DNA of 64,000 nucleotides, taken from the NCBI RefSeq assembly GCF_019668505.1, contig NZ_AP024371.1:496001-560000 (forward strand). The letters run 5' to 3'. This DNA comes from Borrelia miyamotoi (GTDB lineage Bacteria; Spirochaetota; Spirochaetia; Borreliales; Borreliaceae). Positions 37,389 to 45,442 of the stretch are shown here, piece after piece. Within the stretch, counting starts at the first letter, position 1. The number at the start of each line of letters is the position of its first letter. The notes under the pieces were generated by a model. The model had not been told where the DNA came from. It worked only from the letters and a program-made list of their open reading frames with translations, and made no database searches. A program made the position numbers and the translations under genes.

Positions 37389-38933
37389 GTGAAAGTATGT
37401 ATAGTGCAGACAAAGTTCAGATTTTTTGAGTATGATAAAATCCTAGGTGAATTTGAGAAAATTTATGAATATGCCCTTAAAAATAAAGTTGATATTTTAG
37501 TCTTTCCTTTTATTTTTGTTGGTGGTGTTGAGTATGAGCATTTGTTTCATAGAGCAGAATATTTGAGGAAGGCTTTTGAGTGCTTTGATTTTATAAAGGA
37601 GCAAGTTGATGATAGACTTTGTGTTGTATTTGGGCATTATAGTTTCTATGAAGACAAATTATTAGATTGCATATCTGTGGTAAGTGATCATCGGTTTATA
37701 TTTACAACTAAAGAAGTCAATATACCAGTTTTGTTTGATTATAAGGGAAAAAGTATTGCTGTCTTGAATTTGAATGATGAGCTTTTTTTTCAGGGATTTG
37801 AAGAAAGTTTTAATGATTATTTCAATAAATCTGATTATCTTTTAGTTCCATCAAAATCTTATTTTACTAGCGATAAAAATAACTTAAGACTTAAATTCTT
37901 CAAGGAGATAGCTATTAAAAATAATGTGGAAGTTGCTTATGCCAATTTGTATGGTGTTTTTGACTCTATTGTATTTGATGGCTTGAGTTTTTTTATTAAT
38001 AAATATGGAAAAATAAAACAAGCTAGGAAATTTGAAGATGATATTTTACTTAATGATGGATTTTATGATTTAAAACTTGACTCTGAGTATGAAATTCTTG
38101 ATAAGCTTATTGAAGCGTTAGTAATTGCTTTAAGAGAGTATGCTTATATTTCTAGATTTGATAAAGTTCATTTAGGTGTTTCTGGAGGCATTGATTCTGC
38201 TCTTGTTGCTTATATTGCATGTGTTGCTTTGGGTGCTCATAGAGTTGTTGGCATTTCTATGCCTAGTAGGTTTTCATCAAAAGGATCTGTTTCTGATGCA
38301 AAGGAACTTGCTAAAGAGTTGGGATTTAAATTGATTGATATGCCTATTGAGAGCATGTTCAAATCTGCTTTGGAGTTTTTTGATGGGTATTTTAATACAA
38401 AGGGAACTACTAAAGAGAATATTCAATCAAGACTTAGAGGTCTTTTTTTAATGTCTTATAGTAATGCAAATAATTCTTTGCTTCTAAGTACTGGGAATAA
38501 AAGTGAACTTGCTGTTGGTTATTATACCCTTTATGGTGATTCTTGTGGAGGAATTTCTTTAATTGGTGATCTATTTAAAAGGGATGTTTATAATCTTGCA
38601 AAATATATTAATTTAAAAGAAAGAAGAGCGGTTATTCCTGTTAATATTATTGTGAAAGAGCCTTCTGCTGAGTTAAAGCTCAATCAAAAGGATAGTGATT
38701 CTCTTCCCAGATATGAAGTTCTTGATGAGATCTTAAGTCAATATTTGATTGAAAATAAGTCCTTGGATTTACTGTATAAGTCTTTTGGCAAAGAACTAAT
38801 TACAAAGGTGTTGGACTTTTATTCTGGTAGTGAGTATAAAAGAAGGCAAAGTCCTATGATAGTTAAAGTTTCAAGAAAAGCTTTTGGTAGTGATATTATA
38901 CTTCCTATTCCGAAAGTTGTCTTAACTAAGTAA
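37389..38933 (+). CDS. nadE: NAD synthetase with degenerate glutaminase domain
   Basis: NadE amidates deamido-NAD to NAD. The 514-residue protein has a nitrilase-like N-terminal domain (1-240) and a synthetase domain (about 245-514) with the PP-loop GVSGGIDSALV near residue 262 and LLSTGNKSELAVGYYTLYGD in short blocks. In the nitrilase domain the catalytic Glu position is Phe41 (FPFIF instead of FPEL). The Cys position is replaced in VLNLND (instead of ICED), while a Lys remains near residue 108. It probably uses free ammonia. GTG 37389 gives the usual start MKVCIVQT; TTG 37371 is the alternative. Confidence 0.9.
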   Translation: MKVCIVQTKFRFFEYDKILGEFEKIYEYALKNKVDILVFPFIFVGGVEYEHLFHRAEYLRKAFECFDFIKEQVDDRLCVVFGHYSFYEDKLLDCISVVSDHRFIFTTKEVNIPVLFDYKGKSIAVLNLNDELFFQGFEESFNDYFNKSDYLLVPSKSYFTSDKNNLRLKFFKEIAIKNNVEVAYANLYGVFDSIVFDGLSFFINKYGKIKQARKFEDDILLNDGFYDLKLDSEYEILDKLIEALVIALREYAYISRFDKVHLGVSGGIDSALVAYIACVALGAHRVVGISMPSRFSSKGSVSDAKELAKELGFKLIDMPIESMFKSALEFFDGYFNTKGTTKENIQSRLRGLFLMSYSNANNSLLLSTGNKSELAVGYYTLYGDSCGGISLIGDLFKRDVYNLAKYINLKERRAVIPVNIIVKEPSAELKLNQKDSDSLPRYEVLDEILSQYLIENKSLDLLYKSFGKELITKVLDFYSGSEYKRRQSPMIVKVSRKAFGSDIILPIPKVVLTK

Positions 38934-38995
38934 AAATAGTAATAATGGGATATAAGATAGTTTTATTGAAAAAAGGTTGATATGATGTTTTAAAT

Positions 38996-39007
38996 TTGAC
39001 ATGTCAA
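38996..39007. other. 12-bp perfect palindrome between convergent genes
   Basis: TTGACATGTCAA lies in the 140-nt gap between the nadE stop and the end of the minus-strand gene. AAA and TTT flanks extend the dyad past one mismatch, and a T5 run follows on the plus strand. It may be a weak bidirectional terminator or a protein site. Confidence 0.3.
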
Positions 39008-39074
39008 TTTTTACTTAAGCTAAAAGATAGGTTAGGGGGGGTATTCTTAACTATTTAAGGGAGTATGTAAGGAT

Positions 39075-39530
39075 TTATTTGTTTTTAGTTTTTTGTTCCT
39101 TGGTATTTTTTTTAGACATTTTTTTGTTTTGGTTGATATTTGAGTTATCAAGAGATTTTAATAGTTTATTTAGTGTCCAATTTGAAAACTTGATATAAAG
39201 CTTTTTAATTGGATTTTTTGTATTTTTCAGTAACACTTTTAGAGATTCAATATTCATTATAGTTATTATTTCTTTTAAATTTTTTGGCAAGTTATTGAAG
39301 ATCTTAGAACCAACTTTATGTCCTTCCATGATGAAGTTTTGAAGCATCATTTGCTCTTTTTTTTGTAACCTTTTCATGTATAATTTCAATATTCTTTCTT
39401 GTGAACTCATTATTTCTGAATTTATTTTTTCTTGTTTTTTTGATATTTTTTTATTTGATTCAATAATAGGTTTCTTAGGAAGAGATTTATATGGATTTGT
39501 TCCTGGGATGTAATTTTTTGGAATCTTCAT
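39075..39530 (-). CDS. Small basic protein of unknown function
   Basis: The 151-residue product is very rich in Lys, Asn and Ile and has no signal peptide or membrane helix. Residues 25-65 look helical and coiled (ISKKQEKINSEIM, LKLYMKRLQKKEQ). The C-terminus is a run of Lys, Asn and Gln (KMSKKNTKEQKTKNK). The ATG follows AGGAG at a good distance. I recognise no domain. It is transcribed on its own, divergent from the next gene. Confidence 0.75.
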   Translation of the reverse strand: MKIPKNYIPGTNPYKSLPKKPIIESNKKISKKQEKINSEIMSSQERILKLYMKRLQKKEQMMLQNFIMEGHKVGSKIFNNLPKNLKEIITIMNIESLKVLLKNTKNPIKKLYIKFSNWTLNKLLKSLDNSNINQNKKMSKKNTKEQKTKNK

Positions 39531-39609
39531 TTGCCTTTACTCCTATTTTTGTTAATGAATATGTGCTTTTATTAATTTTATTAAGTTTTTTGCGTTTATA
39601 CAACCGATA

Positions 39610-39638
39610 TTGATATTTTAATTCTTTATTATTAATAT
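39610..39638 (+). promoter_or_regulatory. Candidate promoter giving a leaderless mRNA
   Basis: TTGATA (39610-39615), 17 nt, TAATAT (39633-39638). The expected start point (about 39645) almost coincides with ATG 39647, and no Shine-Dalgarno lies upstream. Confidence 0.4.
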
Positions 39639-39646
39639 TGAATTGT

Positions 39647-41455
39647 ATGCAAAGATATTTGGGCCTAAGCTTTTTTTACTTGTTGATTGGTATATTGTTT
39701 TTATTTTTGGTTGTTTTTGTTCAGTTTAGAGGCTTAAGTTCGAGTGTATTTTTGTTAAAAGATTTGAAGTTTTTAGTTAACAATAAGTTTGAGGATAGTC
39801 AATCTGTTTTGGATAGTCTTGTTATTAGTTTAAGGGGAATTAAGATAAACTTATCTAAGGTCAAGCCACTTGTTATTCCTGAAACTGGGCTTCATTTGTA
39901 TCCAATTTCTTATAAAGTGCAGGATGATGCAATTTTTGTTTATTTTGAAAATAATATTTTCTTATTATTTGCGTTCGATTCAAATGATAATTTTAATATT
40001 AGTTCAAATCTTTCTAAGAAACTGATAATGAGTTATGAAATTGAGGGTGATTATAAAATTTTATTTGATGAAAATATTATAATTAATGGTGCAGATAGCT
40101 ATTTTAAAGTTTTTTTGGGAAAACATAGTAAGATTAATGAAAAGGAAATTTCAGTTAGTCCTCAAGAAATTTTTCAGATCGGTAATTTGATTGAAAAATC
40201 TAAAAAGTCAGAGGAATTTGTGTCTAAATCATCTTTTAAGGATACACTTTCAGATGTAAATTATTCTGTTTTATATCCATTAATTAAGACTGTAGATAAG
40301 AAGGATTTTGACTCAGAGTTAGCTTTATTTAGAGATAAAGCCTATGATGCTTGGACTAACGAGTCAAGATTTAGTGTTAAGAAGGGTGGATGGCGTAAAG
40401 GTAATATATATTCTTTTCATGAGGATATATTTATTTATCTTTTGGCTGAGTCTTTGATGAGACCTAATTATGAGGATATTTTTTTAAAGCTTAAATCTTT
40501 AATAAATCTTAATAAAGATCAATTGACATATTTAAGTGTGAATTATTATCTTGATGAAGAAAAACTTGAGCAATTTTTGCATTATTTATCTGTAAATAAA
40601 ACTTTTATTGATTCTCTTGAGTTGGATAAGCTTTTAGGATATTTGAAAGAAGATGCTTATCTTTTAGAGAAGATTTTTTTATCTGAAAATGTTTCCATTT
40701 TAAATGGTGCGTTAAATATTTTAAGGAATCCAGAAGTAATATTGACTTCTGGATTTAATTTAATTCAAGCTTATAATGTGCTTTCTAATTATCTTGTATT
40801 TTTGAAATTTGATAATGATAATTTTGTTATTGGGAGACTGAAAGGAGAGCTAACTAAGTTTATATCTACTTTATTTTCTGTAACTAGTAATGGAGAAGTG
40901 TATATTTCTGATGATAAGAGTGATTTATCTAGAGATTTAAAATATACACTGAAGATTTCAGGCTTACTTAAAAGACTTGCTTACCAATTGAGCGATGATT
41001 TAATGTTAAATTTTGCTTTTAATGCTATTTATTATTCTTTAATTAAGCCTGATGTTGATCAGATTCCTTGTGAAGATTATTATGCTGATATTTTTGATAA
41101 TGATTATATTCCAAAGTTCAGCTTATTTCCAAATATTGGAGTTGGTAATTGGATTTATGCTGCGTCAAAAATTGTAAATTTTAACTTTTCTGATGCTTTT
41201 TATTCTATTGATTTTGAGCGTAATTTAAATTCACCTGGGTATTTATTTTTTAAAGGTATTTCAAATCCTACTTTGGTTCGATTTAGGGATATTAATTGGT
41301 TCACTGATCCTCAGTTTTACATATATTCTGATGGATGGAGATATTACTTTGATAATAAGATGTTGGTTTTAAAAATAACACCTAAAAGAATAAGTGATAC
41401 TAATATTCTATTAAGATTTGATAATGTAAAGTTAATTAGGAATGTTAATGAGTAA
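39647..41455 (+). CDS. Membrane-anchored protein of unknown function
   Basis: I do not recognise this 602-residue protein. It has one N-terminal hydrophobic helix (YLGLSFFYLLIGILFLFLVV, about residues 4-27) and a large soluble remainder that is probably periplasmic. The tail has IDWFTDP-like and DGWRYYFDNKMLVLKITP blocks, and PNIGVGNWIYAASKIVNF. No catalytic motif stands out. ATG 39647 is used; a TTG at 39638 lies within the candidate -10. The end overlaps coaX by 8 nt, so they share a transcript. Confidence 0.8.
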   Translation: MQRYLGLSFFYLLIGILFLFLVVFVQFRGLSSSVFLLKDLKFLVNNKFEDSQSVLDSLVISLRGIKINLSKVKPLVIPETGLHLYPISYKVQDDAIFVYFENNIFLLFAFDSNDNFNISSNLSKKLIMSYEIEGDYKILFDENIIINGADSYFKVFLGKHSKINEKEISVSPQEIFQIGNLIEKSKKSEEFVSKSSFKDTLSDVNYSVLYPLIKTVDKKDFDSELALFRDKAYDAWTNESRFSVKKGGWRKGNIYSFHEDIFIYLLAESLMRPNYEDIFLKLKSLINLNKDQLTYLSVNYYLDEEKLEQFLHYLSVNKTFIDSLELDKLLGYLKEDAYLLEKIFLSENVSILNGALNILRNPEVILTSGFNLIQAYNVLSNYLVFLKFDNDNFVIGRLKGELTKFISTLFSVTSNGEVYISDDKSDLSRDLKYTLKISGLLKRLAYQLSDDLMLNFAFNAIYYSLIKPDVDQIPCEDYYADIFDNDYIPKFSLFPNIGVGNWIYAASKIVNFNFSDAFYSIDFERNLNSPGYLFFKGISNPTLVRFRDINWFTDPQFYIYSDGWRYYFDNKMLVLKITPKRISDTNILLRFDNVKLIRNVNE

Positions 41456-42233
41456 ATTTTTTGGTACATCTTGTTTAATCATTGATATTGGCAATACAAG
41501 TATATCTTTTGCATTGTATGAGTTTAATAAAATTCAGGTATTTTGCAAGCTTGGAACAAGACGTGATTTGAGTTTCAAGGAGCTTTATGATTTTCTTAAA
41601 TGTAAGTTTGACTGTAAGGTTGATAAGGTATTTGTAAGTAGTGTTGTGCCAGTTATTGATAAGGTATTCATAAATGTTATTGTTTCTATTTATAAGATAA
41701 ATCCTTTGTTCATTAGATTTGATTTAAATTATAACTTAAGTTTTAATATTTATAATAGTCGTCGATTTGTATTAGGTTCAGATGTTTTTGCAAATCTTGT
41801 TGGAGCTATTGAGTTTTATAATGTTCATGATGCTTTAGTAGTAGATCTTGGAACTGCTTGTACGATTTTTGCTATTAGCAGGAAAGAAGGAATACTCGGT
41901 GGTCTTATTAATGGTGGACCTTTCACAAGTTTGAATTCATTAGTTCATAGTGCGTATCTTTTAAAAAATTTTAATCTTACAGTACCGAAAGAATTGCTGG
42001 GTGTTTCAACAATTGATAGTGTAAATAGTGGTGTCATTTATCAGTACAAGTATTTAATAGAAGGTGTTTATTATGAACTTGTGCGTGATTATGATAGGGC
42101 ATTTAAGTTGATAATAACAGGCGGAAATTCTTATTTGATTTTACCTTTAATAAGCATAGATTTTGTTCATAATGTGTATTTGACTATTGAAGGAATTAGA
42201 ATTTTAGGGAATGCATTTAAAGGAGATTATTAG
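41448..42233 (+). CDS. coaX: Type III pantothenate kinase
   Basis: CoaX phosphorylates pantothenate, the first step of CoA synthesis. The 261-residue protein shows the ASKHA-fold motifs LIIDIGNTSISFAL near residue 11, GSDVFANLVGA, VVDLGTACTIFA and GGLINGG. In the motif usually GADR the Asp is kept but the Arg is Val. ATG 41448 is 6 nt after TTAGGA; ATG 41442 is the alternative. The later coaE gene (63082) serves the last step of the same pathway. Confidence 0.92.
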   Translation: MSKFFGTSCLIIDIGNTSISFALYEFNKIQVFCKLGTRRDLSFKELYDFLKCKFDCKVDKVFVSSVVPVIDKVFINVIVSIYKINPLFIRFDLNYNLSFNIYNSRRFVLGSDVFANLVGAIEFYNVHDALVVDLGTACTIFAISRKEGILGGLINGGPFTSLNSLVHSAYLLKNFNLTVPKELLGVSTIDSVNSGVIYQYKYLIEGVYYELVRDYDRAFKLIITGGNSYLILPLISIDFVHNVYLTIEGIRILGNAFKGDY

Positions 42234-42368
42234 TATTTATATTGGCAAATGTTTTTGTGTGCAATTATTAATACTATTAATACTGCAAATTTAAAGGTAA
42301 CAATTTTTGAAAAACTGTAGTTATAGTGTTTTGATATAACTTATATTAAAGTTAGATATAGATATTTT

Positions 42369-43175
42369 TTAATGCTTGAAAATATTTGTAAATAATTCTT
42401 TTTTGTTAAATTTTCTGTTTATTCCAAAACGGGTTAAAGAAAAATCATATTTTACAGGATCGTCTTTATTGTTTTTTGCAAAGTATTTTGTAACTTCTAT
42501 TGCTTTTTTAAGACTTATATTTTTATTGATTTGGATGTTAAATAGTTTTGATGAGATATCTGTCATGTGAATGTCCATTGGAACTATTAAATTTGATGAG
42601 CTGAATTTATCCCAAATTCCTAAGTCAACTTCATCTTTCCTTATCATCCATCTTAAAAATAGAAATAATCTCTTACAGGCACTCCCCTTTGAAGGTTTTG
42701 GCAGTATTATGCCAAATGATTGTCCATTGAGGTTTTCCATCTGTGTTATTAGATCGTCTAAACTTGATATGAAATTTTCATTTTTTTTGTAAATGTTATA
42801 GAGTAAATTTTCAATTGTTGAATAATGTTCTTTTATTCTCTTAAAAGACATGAGTAGTTTTACAATATCTTCTGTTTTGAAAAATCTATAAATAAAGTCC
42901 TTGTATATTATGTCTAAATCTTTTTTTTTAAGTATCTTGAGTGTTTCTGAGGGCTTATTCCCAAGTGGTTTTAAAACTGTGTCAATTGCTGATAATATTT
43001 TTTCAACTCTTCCTAGTGCTAATGAGGAGCTAATAAGACCCACAAGTTCAATATCTTCTTTTGTAGTATATTTGTATAAAAATTCTAGGGGATCAGGATG
43101 AACAAATTCTCGTTTATTATATTTACTGTATATAATTTCTAATACTTCTAATATAGTATTCTTATCTTTTTGCAT
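42369..43175 (-). CDS. DUF2400 (TIGR02757) family protein
   Basis: The 268-residue product fits the TIGR02757 family of unknown function. Signature blocks are LVGLISSSLALGRVEKI, PKPSKGSACKRLFLFLRWMIR, DLGIWDKFSSSNLIVPMDIH and DPVKYDFSLTRFGI. The PMDIHMTDISSKL segment recalls the VDTHV-x-R stretch of HhH-GPD DNA glycosylases, a weak hint only. It overlaps the preceding glucosaminidase gene by 14 nt and is the last gene of a three-gene minus-strand operon. Confidence 0.82.
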   Translation of the reverse strand: MQKDKNTILEVLEIIYSKYNKREFVHPDPLEFLYKYTTKEDIELVGLISSSLALGRVEKILSAIDTVLKPLGNKPSETLKILKKKDLDIIYKDFIYRFFKTEDIVKLLMSFKRIKEHYSTIENLLYNIYKKNENFISSLDDLITQMENLNGQSFGIILPKPSKGSACKRLFLFLRWMIRKDEVDLGIWDKFSSSNLIVPMDIHMTDISSKLFNIQINKNISLKKAIEVTKYFAKNNKDDPVKYDFSLTRFGINRKFNKKELFTNIFKH

Positions 43176-43773
43176 TGTCGAATTCTAATAGTCCAAGCAA
43201 TATTTTTTTTAATTTTTTATCGTAAAGTTTATCTTTTGCCCATTTCCCGGTAAGATCATATATTGTTGGAGCAGAACCTCTTTTTACTAAGTAAAATCTG
43301 GGATCAACCATACTGGATTTTATATTTTGACTTGAAGCATAAGCTTTTAAATGTTGAATATGGGCCCTTATTCCTTCTTTAATGTTAGGAAAAGAACTAC
43401 CCTTTGTGAATTTATCAGTAGCTCCTATGCCTGAAAAATTGTGTTGTTCTTTAGAAACAATACCATTGAATTTTAAAATACCTGTTTCAAGTAGCATTTG
43501 AGCGTAGGCAATATCATAATTTATTCCTTCAATTAGCGCTTCATCTATATAAGTTTGTGCAATTGTTTTAACGTATTCTGTTTCAAGGTGGGGATTCATT
43601 TTTAATGTATATTTAACAAGATCTTCTATTTGACTTTTACCTTTACTTAGTAGAAAAGGAATATATTTTTCTTTTTGTATTTCAGTGTTTACTTCAATTA
43701 TTTCTGTAATACAGTAACCTTTTACTGTTAGTAACATTAAAGATATTGCTAACAGTAAAAATATCTTTGGCAT
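43162..43773 (-). CDS. Exported glucosaminidase-domain protein
   Basis: The product of about 203 residues has a signal peptide (MPKIFLLLAISLMLLTVKGYC) and a glucosaminidase (GH73/LYZ2-like) domain that cuts peptidoglycan glycan strands. AYAQMLLETGILKF holds the probable catalytic Glu near residue 96, followed by HNFSGIGA and SFPNIKEGIRAHIQHLKAYA. ATG 43773 follows AGAGGA by 7 nt and is preferred over an upstream in-frame start at 43794. It may act in cell growth or flagellar assembly. Confidence 0.85.
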   Translation of the reverse strand: MPKIFLLLAISLMLLTVKGYCITEIIEVNTEIQKEKYIPFLLSKGKSQIEDLVKYTLKMNPHLETEYVKTIAQTYIDEALIEGINYDIAYAQMLLETGILKFNGIVSKEQHNFSGIGATDKFTKGSSFPNIKEGIRAHIQHLKAYASSQNIKSSMVDPRFYLVKRGSAPTIYDLTGKWAKDKLYDKKLKKILLGLLEFDNAKR

Positions 43774-43774
43774 T

Positions 43775-45061
43775 TTAAGATCCTCTTTCTTCAATAAATT
43801 TATTTATTTCATTGATTATAAGATTAAATCTTTGTAGCATTAAGTTTTTATCTTTAAAAAAATTGAAACTTTCTAAATATCTTCTACTGAAGATAAAATC
43901 AGAAATTTCGCCAATATTATTCATGTTTATTATTTTTATAGGAGATGGCTCTACGTTTGCTTTTTCCCATTCATTTTCATCTTGATTTATTAATAGTTGC
44001 AATGTTTTTATATTTAAGTTTTGAGGTTTACCACCAATGTTTATATATTTATATATTTGTTTATTTGTGCTTATTATTGAATTTGCAATATTTGCTTGGT
44101 TTCCCATTGTAATTAGAATTAATTTATTTAAATTAATTCTCAGGCCTAGAAATTTTAATTTTTGAGTTGATTTAATAAGTTCGAGAACATTTTGAATCTC
44201 TGAAACTTCAGATGTTATATCTTTTCTATCGCTGAAGATTTTGATAGGTTCTACTAAATACTTAATAGTTGCATTTAAAGTATGAGTTAGCAAGCCTGCA
44301 TTGTCATTTTTAATAAAATTATTAGTATTGATATGTTTGTATTTTGGCGCATATAGATAGACAATGTTTCCTTTTTTAACTAGTCTGTTTACAAATGATT
44401 TAAACATTGAATCATGAGAATAAAAAGGTAGAATTATTAAGATACTATCATATAGTTTTTGATTGTTGCTAATTGGAGCATCTTTATATACGTTTTCATA
44501 TCGAGGAAGATAATTCATTTCATTTATGAAAAATGGGTTGAATTTATAAAACAAAAAAGGATTTTGACGTTTAAATCCTATAGTAAGATTAATTGGATAC
44601 CAAATTGATAGGTTTAAATTATTCTTTTGATCTTTGATTTTTGTAAAACCTACTCTGTAGCTAGGATTTACATCTTCTGGATAATTTATAAATAAGCCAA
44701 GGTATGAAAATACTGTTGCGATAAGTACAATCATGATTGATGGTAGTATTATCATTATTTTAAAAGGGATATTCAAAATGATTCTTTTAATTTTATTGTC
44801 TTTACTATATTGTCTTCTTCTAAGAATTATTGTTTTTATAGTTTTAATAGCAGTTGTTATTAAAAAGAATAAGAATATTGTCCCAACATAGAACATTAAT
44901 GGTCTGATTTCTGTTAGATATAGCGTAATTATAAAAAAGATTCCTGGAAAAATTATAAAATAATCTTCATAAGAAAATTCTCTTTTAAAATTGAATAAGT
45001 TTATTGCTAAGAATATACTAAAGCTGAGTAAAAATATTACTTCATAATATTGTTCATTCAT
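43775..45061 (-). CDS. Membrane protein with alpha/beta-hydrolase-like tail
   Basis: The 428-residue product has four predicted membrane helices in residues 5-130 (VIFLLSFSIFLAINLF and others). A soluble domain follows that looks like a PAF-acetylhydrolase-type alpha/beta hydrolase: LSIWYPI, ILIILPFYSHDSMFKSFVNRL, then LILITMGNQANIA where the nucleophile elbow GxSxG should be. The Ser appears to be missing (GNQAN), so it may be a non-catalytic relative. I am unsure of the family. It starts the operon that continues into the glucosaminidase gene, one base away. Confidence 0.78.
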   Translation of the reverse strand: MNEQYYEVIFLLSFSIFLAINLFNFKREFSYEDYFIIFPGIFFIITLYLTEIRPLMFYVGTIFLFFLITTAIKTIKTIILRRRQYSKDNKIKRIILNIPFKIMIILPSIMIVLIATVFSYLGLFINYPEDVNPSYRVGFTKIKDQKNNLNLSIWYPINLTIGFKRQNPFLFYKFNPFFINEMNYLPRYENVYKDAPISNNQKLYDSILIILPFYSHDSMFKSFVNRLVKKGNIVYLYAPKYKHINTNNFIKNDNAGLLTHTLNATIKYLVEPIKIFSDRKDITSEVSEIQNVLELIKSTQKLKFLGLRINLNKLILITMGNQANIANSIISTNKQIYKYINIGGKPQNLNIKTLQLLINQDENEWEKANVEPSPIKIINMNNIGEISDFIFSRRYLESFNFFKDKNLMLQRFNLIINEINKFIEERGS

Positions 45062-45085
45062 AAAAAATAATTTATTCCTTAACTA

Positions 45086-45113
45086 ATTATAAGCATAAAA
45101 ATATTATTTACAA
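45086..45113 (-). promoter_or_regulatory. Candidate promoter of the three-gene minus operon
   Basis: On the minus strand TTGTAA (45113-45108), 16 nt, TATAAT (45091-45086). The start point would lie near 45079, 18 nt before the ATG at 45061. Confidence 0.5.
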
Positions 45114-45145
45114 CATAATTTATTGAGTTATAAAGCAAATAATAA

Positions 45146-45154
45146 TGGTATAAT
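45146..45154 (+). promoter_or_regulatory. Extended -10 promoter
   Basis: TGGTATAAT is a perfect extended -10 (TG-n-TATAAT) about 290 nt before the MBL gene. The -35 is poor (TTGAGT at 20 nt), which extended -10 promoters tolerate. It implies a small RNA or a long 5' leader. Confidence 0.5.
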
Positions 45155-45442
45155 TTAAGCGTTGTTTATTTTGTTTAACCTTAATTGATGATTGATATTG
45201 TGGTTGAAAATATCAAATTAGAATTTAGAATCATAAATGATTATGAGTAGTGTAGTTTGTAAGTTATTTTCCAAATACTTTATTTTTTAGTATTACACTG
45301 TTTTTTAGGTTAGGTTAAATATTTTTGCTTTGTGTTCATTCTATTTAAGATATTTATTACCTTTTATTTTTTTGATATCTTATTTTTAATGTTTGGTTTT
45401 ATTATAATCTAATTGGACCCTTTAAAAAGGTAGTGGTAATAC

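Larger units (their letters stand above)
45062..45442. other. 381-nt intergenic region with possible small RNA
   Basis: No convincing protein gene is present. The left edge holds the minus-strand promoter described separately. On the plus strand an extended -10 promoter (45146-45154) is followed by hairpins TTGATATT/AATATCAA (45192-45216) and AATCAT/ATGATT (45229-45242). AATACT/AGTATT (45274-45294) with a T6 run (45301-45306) comes next. A 20-codon frame at 45188-45250 (MIDIVVENIKLEFR and on) lacks a Shine-Dalgarno. Another TATAAT at 45403-45408 could serve the MBL gene. Confidence 0.4.

Noticed and set aside
45188..45250. 20-codon frame in the gap before the MBL gene
   Set aside because: There is no Shine-Dalgarno, and the DNA is better explained by paired hairpins.
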